64,000 nucleotides of DNA from the NCBI GenBank assembly GCA_965243805.1, contig OZ251577.1, forward strand, positions 930,001-994,000, given 5' to 3'. This document shows positions 56,995 to 64,000 of this stretch, in pieces. Source of the DNA: CATQHQ01 sp965243805. GTDB taxonomy: Bacteria; Gemmatimonadota; Gemmatimonadetes; Longimicrobiales; Gaopeijiaceae. Both the position numbers and the translations under genes were made by a program. How positions within the stretch are numbered: position 1 is the stretch's first letter; every line of letters starts with the position of its first letter. The notes below the pieces were generated by a model. The model had not been told where the DNA came from. It saw only the letters and a program-made list of their open reading frames with translations, and made no database searches.

Positions 56995-59100
56995 ATGCAG
57001 TGGAAGCCCAGCCGTTCACGACAAGCCCCTGCCGGTTGGGGTATGCCGGTCGTCCTAGTGCTCGCCGTCACCACGCTAGTGGCAGCCCCCCCAGCCACCG
57101 CTCAAGACACCCGCCCCCTCACCCCCGGCACCCCTGCCACCGCCACCCTCGCCCCCGGTACCACCCACGCCTACGCCATCGAGCTGGGCGAGGACATGTT
57201 CGTATACGGCGAGGCGACACAGACCGCGCTGGATGTGGTGGTCACCGTCATGGACCCGAACGGCGGAGCGCTGGGCCGCTTCGACGCCCAGGCAACGGGC
57301 GCCGAGCCGTTCGTCTTCGAGACCACGATGGCCGGCGAGTACGTCATTGAGGTCGCGCCCTTCTCGGACGACGACGAGGGCGGCGAGAACGACGAGAACG
57401 GCGATGGCGGCGAGGGCAACGAAGCCAGCGACGGCAACCAAGCCGACGGCGGCCCCTACGAGATCACCGTCCACACGGCCGAACCCGTCGCCACGGACCC
57501 GGAGGCCCGCGTCGGCCAGCTGGTCCGCTTGCACGACGGAGACGACCGGCCGGGCGGGATCGTGGCCGTGGTTCGCGACGGCGAGCTGGCGTTCACGCGC
57601 ACCTTCGGCATGGCCAACCTGACCCATGGCGTGCCGTGGGGGCGCGGCACGATCTCCAACATCGGCTCCGTGACCAAACAGTTCACCGCCATGGGGCTCC
57701 TCCTGCTCCAAGCCGACGGCAAGCTCTCCCTCGACGACGACATCCGCGACCACATCCCCGAGCTTCCCGACTTCGGCACGCCCGTCACAATCCGCCATTT
57801 CCTGAACCACACCAGCGGATATCGGGAGATCTACAACCTGCTGCCGATCACCGGCTACGACGGCGAAGACGGCTTCGCCCGGGAGAAGGCGATCCAGATC
57901 GTCCAGCGACAGCCGGACCTGCAGGCGCCTCCCAACACCGAGTGGAACTACAACAACACCGGGTACATCCTCTCGTCCCTCGTGGTGGAGCGCGTCAGCG
58001 GCCAGTCGTTCGCCGACTACATGCGGGAGCGCGTCTTCGAGCCGCTGGGCATGAGCGACACTCGCGTCAAGATGGTGCAGGGCGAGCTGATTCCGGGGAG
58101 CGCGCAGGGCTATGTGGCGGAGAAGAGCAGCCGCTTTCGCACGACTCGCGACTTGGCGTCGTCCGCTGGTGCTGGCGGCATCTACACCACCGCGGAGGAC
58201 CTGACCCGCTGGATGCGCAACTACCGGGACGGAACTTTGGGGGGTCGCGAGGCGGTGCAGGCCATGGCCACGACCGCAGTCCTCGAAAGCGGCGACTCAA
58301 CGGGCTATGGACTTGGCCTGAGCGTGGGCGAGCTGGGCGGACGCACGCTTTACGCCCACACCGGCGGCGATGTCGCCCACCGGGCCTACTTGGGCTACCT
58401 GCCGGAGCTGGACGACGGCGTGATCGTGATGAGCAACGACGCCTCGTTCAACCTGGGGCTGGGCGGCCGAATCGCCCGGCTGTTCTTTGCCGACGACCTG
58501 GAGGCGGAGGAGGACGAGGCGGACGCGGACGAGAGCCAAGACGGCGGCGGCATGTCCCCGGAACGGATGGAAGCCGTGGCCGGCCGCTGGGTGCTCGACG
58601 TGCAGGGCATGTCGCTGGACGTGGAGATCACGACCGAGGACGGCCAGCTCTTCTTCCAGGCCGCTGGCCAGCCCCGCGCGCCGGTCCAGACCACCTCCGA
58701 CTCCACAGCCGCCATCCCGGCCGCCCAAGCCTCCTTCACCTTCCACTTCGAGCCCGACGGGACTACCCGCTCCGCCACCTTCCGGCAGGGCGCGGAAATG
58801 TCAATGCGCAGATCGGACGCGACGGCACTGACCGACGACGACCTGCGCGCCTACGTGGGCCGCTACTTCTCGGAGGAGACCGAGACCTTCTACGAGGTCA
58901 AGCTGGAAGACGGGCAGCTCACACTGCACCACCTGGACATGGAGCCGACACCGCTTGCGCACCGGGAAGGCGACGAGTTCTCGTCCCAGTTCACCTTCCT
59001 GGCCACAGTCGCGTTCGAGCGTGCCGGAAACGGCCAAGTCACGGGGTTCGCGGCGTCGAACGGCCGCACCAAGGGCGTGTGGTTCCGGCGGATGCGGTAG
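56995..59100 (+). CDS. Secreted serine hydrolase with N-terminal PPC-like domain
   Basis: 701 residues. Signal peptide, then a prepeptidase C-terminal (PPC)-like beta-domain (about 40-160): GTPATATLAPGTTHAYAIEL, VVVTVMDPNG, then AGEYVIEVAPF. An Asp/Gly/Asn-rich linker (DDDEGGENDENGDGGEGNE) may bind Ca2+. The serine hydrolase has SVTK in SNIGSVTKQFTAMGLL, YNNTGY and AHTGGDVAHRAYLGY in the third-motif position. A C-terminal lipocalin-like domain (MSPERMEAVAGRWVLDVQG, YVGRYFSEETETFYEVKLED) follows, common in these enzymes. Substrate is unknown. It is the third paralogue of the fold in this window. It follows the secreted unknown by six bases. Confidence 0.9.
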   Translation: MQWKPSRSRQAPAGWGMPVVLVLAVTTLVAAPPATAQDTRPLTPGTPATATLAPGTTHAYAIELGEDMFVYGEATQTALDVVVTVMDPNGGALGRFDAQATGAEPFVFETTMAGEYVIEVAPFSDDDEGGENDENGDGGEGNEASDGNQADGGPYEITVHTAEPVATDPEARVGQLVRLHDGDDRPGGIVAVVRDGELAFTRTFGMANLTHGVPWGRGTISNIGSVTKQFTAMGLLLLQADGKLSLDDDIRDHIPELPDFGTPVTIRHFLNHTSGYREIYNLLPITGYDGEDGFAREKAIQIVQRQPDLQAPPNTEWNYNNTGYILSSLVVERVSGQSFADYMRERVFEPLGMSDTRVKMVQGELIPGSAQGYVAEKSSRFRTTRDLASSAGAGGIYTTAEDLTRWMRNYRDGTLGGREAVQAMATTAVLESGDSTGYGLGLSVGELGGRTLYAHTGGDVAHRAYLGYLPELDDGVIVMSNDASFNLGLGGRIARLFFADDLEAEEDEADADESQDGGGMSPERMEAVAGRWVLDVQGMSLDVEITTEDGQLFFQAAGQPRAPVQTTSDSTAAIPAAQASFTFHFEPDGTTRSATFRQGAEMSMRRSDATALTDDDLRAYVGRYFSEETETFYEVKLEDGQLTLHHLDMEPTPLAHREGDEFSSQFTFLATVAFERAGNGQVTGFAASNGRTKGVWFRRMR

Positions 59101-59141
59101 CCGCTGGCTGCGGGCCACCAGACCAGACAGGACTACGAGCC

Positions 59142-60110
59142 ATGGCCGACCGATCTGCCTTCGACCTGAAGATCGCCAACTACAGGAGCATCGCCTCCCT
59201 GGAGATTGGTGGTTTGCGCCCGTTCTCCGTCTTCGCTGGACCCAACGGCTCCGGCAAGAGCAACTTCTGCGACGCCCTCGATTTCGTGGGACGAGTATGC
59301 CGTCACGGCGTCGAGGATGCGCTGCGGGCGCACGGCGGTGCCGCCAATGTGCGTTCCGCAAAGCGGTATGCGCCGTACAACCAGCGGTTCGAGTTCAGAA
59401 TGGACCTGCATGACGCTGACGGCCACGCAGAGCAACGTGACCAGCCCTCGTCCTACACGCTCAAGATTCACGACCTGGACACTGCGCCAAAGGTGGAGGA
59501 AGCGGGTTTTCGTCAACATCCATTGGCGGAGTTGTTGACCAACGTCACGGTGTATCGTGTCGATCCCCGATCAGCCAAGGTGCCGGACCGATCGGATGCA
59601 GACCCGTCCGCGCTCAACGCCAATGGAAGCAATCTGGCGGTCGTGTTGAGGCGTATCGAGGCCGACTCGGAGGCCCGACAGCTCATCGGGGAATGGGTCG
59701 AGATGGTGGCGCCCGGCGTTCAGGCGATCACAAACCAGCGACAGCGACTTGATCAGGTGTCGGACGGAACGGTCTACGCACTCAGCCTGCTGGTAGCGGA
59801 CCGACGCGACAGCCCCTGCATCACGCTCATCGAGCAACCCGAGCGCGGACTACATCCTGCGGCGATCGCTGAGTTCGTCGAGTTGCTGAGAGATTCGGCT
59901 GGACCAAGCAACCCGATATGGGTTACCACTCACAGCGAGTCTGTGGTGCGGAGAGCCCGCCTTGCAGAGCTGATCCTGGTGGACAAGAAGCGTGGTCGCA
60001 CCAAGATGAAGCGCGCAGACTCGGGAGCACTGAAACAGGAAGATATGGAGCAGCTTGGACTCGAAACAGCATGGCTGTCCAACCTGCTGGACGGCGGCGT
60101 GCCGTGGTGA
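59142..60110 (+). CDS. AAA_21-type ATPase, partner-less
   Basis: 322 residues. The N-terminus IANYRSIASLEIGGLRPFSV and Walker A GPNGSGKSNFCDAL (33-46) are of the RecF/OLD-like AAA_21 family. SALNANGSNLAVVLRRIE and VSDGTVYALSLLVADR are family landmarks, and the Walker B region reads SPCITLIEQPERGLHPAAIA. It ends VWLSNLLDGG-like. The part between QAITNQRQRLD and VSDGT is shorter than I expect for the family, perhaps by 20-30 residues. Such ATPases are normally followed by a DUF4276/TOPRIM effector gene, as in OLD/PARIS-like defence pairs; here an oppositely oriented helicase follows. So this copy may be an orphan. Confidence 0.78.
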   Translation: MADRSAFDLKIANYRSIASLEIGGLRPFSVFAGPNGSGKSNFCDALDFVGRVCRHGVEDALRAHGGAANVRSAKRYAPYNQRFEFRMDLHDADGHAEQRDQPSSYTLKIHDLDTAPKVEEAGFRQHPLAELLTNVTVYRVDPRSAKVPDRSDADPSALNANGSNLAVVLRRIEADSEARQLIGEWVEMVAPGVQAITNQRQRLDQVSDGTVYALSLLVADRRDSPCITLIEQPERGLHPAAIAEFVELLRDSAGPSNPIWVTTHSESVVRRARLAELILVDKKRGRTKMKRADSGALKQEDMEQLGLETAWLSNLLDGGVPW

Positions 60111-60119
60111 GAAATCCGC

Positions 60120-63100
60120 TCACCAGGACTCGACCCGCTGCTGCGCCGTGAACACCAGCATCCGCTCGACGACAGCTTCGCCGGTGATCTCCTCCCAGCA
60201 CTCGGCGTAGATGTCCACCTGCTTCTTGTACCGTGCGACGCGGCTAGCGTACTCCGGGTCCGTGCCCTTGTCGGTCTTGTAGTCGGCCACCACCCAGCCG
60301 CCGGCCTCGCGGAAGACTAAGTCGATCACGCCCTCCCACACATGGGGTTGGCCGTCCCCGTGCTCGTTGCCGCTCGGGCCGCTTCGGCCGCTTCGGTCGC
60401 TCCGACCGCTCCGTTCCACGGCGAACGGCACCTCGGTGTAGCGTTCCCGGCTGGCCCTTGCCCTGGCCCACACGTCCAGGCGCCGCACGTCGTTCACGTG
60501 CGCGACCAGCTCGTCGAGCTGCTTGGGGTCTTCGTGAGCGCCGAGCTCGTGGTCGTTCGCACGTAGCAGGTTGCGGGCGCGGGCCTTTAGCCGGTCTGGC
60601 CCTTCCCCGCCCTCGACAGCGGCAAGCATCTGGTGGACGATCGATCCCCACTCGTAGCCGCCGGGGCGTGATGATCCCCGGTGCTTCTTCAGGCGACGGG
60701 CGGACTTGTCGGTGTCAGCAGAACTGTTGTCAACGGTTTCGCTGACAACCTTGGTGCCGTTCCGACCGCTGACACGGCGGCCGTCACCGCTGTCGTCTTC
60801 GCTTTCGGCACCGTCGCTGGGCCTCGGGATGTCTTCACTGCGTGCCGAGCGGGTTGCCGTCGTCAGTTGGTAGGTAGGCGCGCTGGCCCCCTGCACCGCC
60901 GCTTCGGCCGCCTCAATGGCTTGCCCGAGGTCCGTGTCCGAGTCCAGTGCCTCGGGCCGGGGCGCGGCACCCCGAGCAGTGCTCTCCAGACGGGCAGCCA
61001 CCTGGGCCTCTCCGCTACCGTCGCCCGCATCGCCCGCCTCTTGTCGCGCTTCCGCGGCGATCCACTCCTCCACCGGAGCCCACGGCGACTTGCCGCTCCG
61101 CTTCGGCGCGTTCTCCCAACGGGCCACCCACAGTTCGTCCCTGGCTCGGGTCGCCGCCACGTAGAGCAACCTAGTGCGCTCGGCCCGCTCGAACTCGGCT
61201 TCCAGCTTCTTGTCCTCGTCCCACGACAGGGGTTGGGCGAGCACCTTGTGTTGCCCGAATGGTCCTGGCTCGACGATCGGCATCGTGCCTTGCGCCACCC
61301 CGTTGGCACCACGCGCCACTCGCATGGTGGGCGGGCGATCGGGGTCACCGAAGGGGGAAGCCAAGAACACGACCTTCGCTTCCAGTCCCTTGGCCTGATG
61401 AAGGTTCATGACGCGAACGGCGTTGCCCCGACCGGGCACCAGCGACACTACGGCGTCGTCCCAGTTCAAGGCGGTGTCCATGGCTTCTACGGCGCCTGCC
61501 AGAGAGGCGTCCCCGTCAAGGGCCTGCGCCCGCACCGCGTCCAGCAGGTAGACGAGCGCACCGGCCCGCAGCTGGCCCAGCGGACCCGCCGCTGCCAGAG
61601 GGAAGACGCCGATCTCGCTCGCCAGCCGCTCCACCGTCACGTCCGCCGGTTCCTTCTTGGCCAGTTGCCACCACCCGTGCAGCTTCCCCAGGGCCTTCAC
61701 CACGTGAGCGACACGGTCGTCGTGGGGCACGTCGTCGGGAATGGCGTCCGGGACGTCGTCCGGCATGGCGTCCCGCATGGCGTCCCGCATGTCGTTCGGC
61801 ATGTCGTTCGTCCAGCGCGGCGCCCGGTTCACCGACAGCCAACCGCCGTCGCTCCGGAACGTCGCAATCTTGTCCCGGTACGCCACGATCTCGTCCAAAG
61901 TGATTCCGAAGAACGGCCCCGTAAGCACGCCCAGCACGTGCACCTGGTGGGTCGGGTCGGCCATGCACTTCATGAGCAGAAGGAACGCCGCGAGCTTGTC
62001 CTCGAAGTCCACGCCCGCGCCGGACACTTCCACGGGCAGGTTCCACTCCTCCAGCACTCGGGCGTAGAGAGCCAAGTGCCTGCGAACCCGAGTGAGGATC
62101 ATGAAGTCCCCCGGCTCCCGGCGGTCTAGCGCGATCTGCTCGTTGATGTGGGCAGCGATGAACCGGGCCTCGTCCTCCACTACTTCGTCCTGGGTTTTGC
62201 CGTGGACCGCATAGGACCGGAGCTTGCCCGGCCCGAAGCCCACCTTTGGTCCGCGCTGGACTCGAAGGGGCGCAAAGGCGGCTTGCATCGCTTGGTCCTC
62301 GGCTGGGAACATCTGTTCCGAATCGAACACTCCCTGTACAACCTGCTCGACGCACTCCAGCGACCGGAAGTTGGCCTCCAGCCGGAGCACTTCTCCGAAC
62401 TTGGCGAAGCGACGCTTCACCGTCTCGTAGAGCGCAATGTCGGCGCGTCGGAAGCGGTAGATGCTCTGCTTCGGGTCGCCCACGACGAATAGGGCGCCGG
62501 GGCGGGGCTGGACTTGGGTCCAATCGCTGGCCGGCACTGGGTTGCTGCTCGACACTGGGGCGTTGGCCGACTCCGGGCTGCTGGCCGACTCCGGGTCGTT
62601 GGCCGGGTCGCTGGCCAGCAGGAATGCGATCTCCGCCTGCAGAGGGTCGGTGTCTTGGAATTCGTCCACTAGCAGTCGGCAATAGCGGCGTCCCAAGGCG
62701 CGACGGGTGGGCGGGTGGTTGCGAAGGAGCTCGGCGGCCAGCGACAGGTCGTCCTGGAAGGTGACGAGCCCGAGGTTTTTGCGCTCCTTGGCGAAAGCGT
62801 CGGCGGCTCCCTTGGCGAAACAGACGGCAACGGGGTAGCGGTGGGCCCACCACGTCTTCAGCAGTTCGGCCGCCGGACTCGCCTCGTCGCCAAACGCCTG
62901 GAAGTCCTGACCCAGCGCCTTGGCCTTGGCGCCGTTCATCCATCGGTTCTGGGTAAGCCTGGGGTTGATTCCGACCACCTTGTGAAGCGCATCGAAGAAG
63001 GCGACTCGGTCGTCCCAGCTGTACGAGCGTCGCAGGTAGAGCAGCGTGCGCACCTTCTTGGCGAAGGAGTCCCAGCCCTTTTCGGGCTCCCGGCTGGGGA

Positions 63101-63833
63101 GCAGCGCATCCGCTTGATTCAGGAGCTCGTCCAGCTCCGTCCGCACCTCTTCCATCCGTGCAGGGTCTGGGGGCGGCACACACGACGCCCCGAACTCCAC
63201 GTCCGAGTGCTCCACCAGCTTGTTGAAGAGGTGTTCCAGGTTCTTCGGCGACAGGCCCAGTTTGTCGAGTTCGCACAGTTGCGGGTCGCCGTCGGCGGCA
63301 AGTCGCTCCAAGTAGCCGAACCAGAACTTCTTGCGAAGGCGGGCCGCCTCCGTTTCCGTCAGCTCGCGAAAGCCCGGGTCCAGCTCCGCCTCCAGCGGCC
63401 GCTCCCGCAGCAGCTTGGCGCAAAAGGAGTGGATCGTGCCCAGGAAGGCGCCGTCCAGGTCCAAGAGGGCCTGCTGCATCCTTATTAGCTGTTTGCTGTC
63501 GAGGGGCTCCGAAGCTGTGAAGCCCGGTGGTGTGTTGCGGCCGGTTCGAACGGCTTTTTCCAGCTCGACCTGGAAGCGTTGTCGCAGCTCTGCCGCGGCC
63601 TTGCGTGTGAAGGTGACTGCGGCGATCTGCTCGACCTTGCACTCGCCTTCGCGCACCAGCGCTACCATGCGGTCGACCAGCGAGGTGGTCTTCCCCGAGC
63701 CCGCGCCGGCTTCGACCAGGAAGTTTTGCTTCAGGTCCCTCGTGATGCGGTCGCGTGCCGGCTGGTCCGGCGGCGGCGGATGATGCACAGGAGTTCGGTT
63801 GTGCGAAGTCCCGTCGGCCCGGGCGTGCGTCAT
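60120..63833 (-). CDS. AddA/RecB-like UvrD helicase-nuclease
   Basis: 1237 residues. SF1A helicase motifs in order: motif I EAGAGSGKTTSLVDRMVAL, Ia IAAVTFTRKAAAELRQR, II LLVDEFQDTDPLQAEIAFLL, III FVVGDPKQSIYRFRRADIAL, V VMNLHQAKGLEAKVVFLASP, VI RTRLLYVAATRARDELWVAR. The C-terminal PD-(D/E)XK domain has VIDLVFREAGGWVVADYKTD with Asp and Lys ligands. It should unwind and degrade double-strand breaks up to a Chi-like site and begin RecA repair. Two in-frame low-complexity inserts lie at about 61735-61810 (MPNDMRDAMRDAMPDD) and 62530-62600 (PESASSPESANAPVSS). ATG 63833 overlaps the stop of the upstream gene (ATGA), marking an operon. Confidence 0.9.
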   Translation of the reverse strand: MTHARADGTSHNRTPVHHPPPPDQPARDRITRDLKQNFLVEAGAGSGKTTSLVDRMVALVREGECKVEQIAAVTFTRKAAAELRQRFQVELEKAVRTGRNTPPGFTASEPLDSKQLIRMQQALLDLDGAFLGTIHSFCAKLLRERPLEAELDPGFRELTETEAARLRKKFWFGYLERLAADGDPQLCELDKLGLSPKNLEHLFNKLVEHSDVEFGASCVPPPDPARMEEVRTELDELLNQADALLPSREPEKGWDSFAKKVRTLLYLRRSYSWDDRVAFFDALHKVVGINPRLTQNRWMNGAKAKALGQDFQAFGDEASPAAELLKTWWAHRYPVAVCFAKGAADAFAKERKNLGLVTFQDDLSLAAELLRNHPPTRRALGRRYCRLLVDEFQDTDPLQAEIAFLLASDPANDPESASSPESANAPVSSSNPVPASDWTQVQPRPGALFVVGDPKQSIYRFRRADIALYETVKRRFAKFGEVLRLEANFRSLECVEQVVQGVFDSEQMFPAEDQAMQAAFAPLRVQRGPKVGFGPGKLRSYAVHGKTQDEVVEDEARFIAAHINEQIALDRREPGDFMILTRVRRHLALYARVLEEWNLPVEVSGAGVDFEDKLAAFLLLMKCMADPTHQVHVLGVLTGPFFGITLDEIVAYRDKIATFRSDGGWLSVNRAPRWTNDMPNDMRDAMRDAMPDDVPDAIPDDVPHDDRVAHVVKALGKLHGWWQLAKKEPADVTVERLASEIGVFPLAAAGPLGQLRAGALVYLLDAVRAQALDGDASLAGAVEAMDTALNWDDAVVSLVPGRGNAVRVMNLHQAKGLEAKVVFLASPFGDPDRPPTMRVARGANGVAQGTMPIVEPGPFGQHKVLAQPLSWDEDKKLEAEFERAERTRLLYVAATRARDELWVARWENAPKRSGKSPWAPVEEWIAAEARQEAGDAGDGSGEAQVAARLESTARGAAPRPEALDSDTDLGQAIEAAEAAVQGASAPTYQLTTATRSARSEDIPRPSDGAESEDDSGDGRRVSGRNGTKVVSETVDNSSADTDKSARRLKKHRGSSRPGGYEWGSIVHQMLAAVEGGEGPDRLKARARNLLRANDHELGAHEDPKQLDELVAHVNDVRRLDVWARARASRERYTEVPFAVERSGRSDRSGRSGPSGNEHGDGQPHVWEGVIDLVFREAGGWVVADYKTDKGTDPEYASRVARYKKQVDIYAECWEEITGEAVVERMLVFTAQQRVESW

Positions 63834-64000
63834 CGTGCGTTGCCCCACTCGCGCACCGTGCGCAGCACCGAGAGCTCCCCCACTTTATCCTTGTTCTGTT
63901 GGCTCCAATCGGCGTAGCGCGACGAGATTGCTCCCCATTTGCCCTCCCGCACGTCGCACACGTCCTTGTAGTCACAGAAGCGGCAGTCGTCCTTGGCGGA
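63830..64000 (-). CDS. C-terminal end of AddB-like Fe-S nuclease, continues outside window
   Basis: The minus strand is open from the window edge to a TGA at 63830-63832, giving 56 residues: SAKDDCRFCDYKDVCDVREG, then WGAISSRYADWSQQNKDK and VRTVREWGNAR. The Cys pattern CxxCxxxxxC is the Fe-S cluster that closes the PD-(D/E)XK domain of AddB/RecB-like nucleases. It overlaps the AddA-like start by four bases (ATGA), so AddB-AddA is one operon. The rest of the gene is beyond 64000. Confidence 0.8.
   Translation of the reverse strand, partial: SAKDDCRFCDYKDVCDVREGKWGAISSRYADWSQQNKDKVGELSVLRTVREWGNAR

Overview
The window looks like a fragment of a high-GC Gram-negative bacterial chromosome. A SusC/SusD-type outer-membrane pair, a second TonB-dependent receptor, many lipoproteins with clear lipoboxes, S9-type peptidases and a DUF4837 lipoprotein together suggest Gemmatimonadota or a high-GC relative of the Bacteroidota/FCB group. 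This is inference from gene content, not a phylogeny. I saw no rRNA, tRNA or CRISPR array.

Layout. 0-6.8 kb: envelope and secreted functions (beta-propeller-like fragment, serine hydrolase lipoprotein, DUF4837 lipoprotein, cytochrome c lipoprotein, TonB receptor). 6.8-8.2 kb: truncated DUF4143-type ATPase and a Phd/PIN toxin-antitoxin pair. 8.2-19.3 kb: SusD-SusC operon, S9 dipeptidyl-peptidase, PAF-acetylhydrolase-like hydrolase, and three repeat-built membrane coiled-coil proteins. 19.6-29 kb: a mosaic island, visibly lower in GC by eye. It holds a three-gene operon (frameshifted DGQHR-domain protein, unknown 441-aa protein, D12-class adenine methylase), a broken PIN/AbrB pair, an AlbA_2/Schlafen-type ATPase, an internally deleted PHP-AAA protein and an IS21-like end relic. 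29-31 kb: PhoD-like phosphatase. 24.6-46.7 kb: expansion of two Rpn-like PD-(D/E)XK nuclease families, A (three copies) and B (three copies). It includes a tandem B+A segmental duplication, one unit of which is split by an ISL3 element with matching ends. 38.7-45.6 kb: a giant repeat-domain lipoprotein, fructose-1,6-bisphosphatase and an SGNH-like protein. 46.8-64 kb: outer-membrane protein, two DMT transporters, a serine hydrolase-VanX fusion, a sulfite-oxidase-like protein, two small unknowns, a PPC-serine hydrolase, an orphan AAA ATPase and an AddA/RecB-like helicase-nuclease overlapping the end of its partner nuclease.

The chromosomal backbone is nutrient uptake (TonB/Sus), extracellular peptide and ester hydrolysis, and envelope lipoproteins. 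The accessory layer is nuclease, toxin-antitoxin and modification genes, most of them duplicated, truncated or frameshifted. All six full Rpn copies share one upstream motif (AGCTGGATGGGAC followed by a T-run on the + strand), although the proteins belong to two families. At least eight further Rpn fragments are scattered through the window. The best candidate for an undescribed system is the DGQHR / unknown / adenine-methylase operon at 19.6-23.7 kb. The most striking genome-dynamics story is the Rpn burst, including capture of an Rpn 3' end as the C-terminus of an unrelated esterase.
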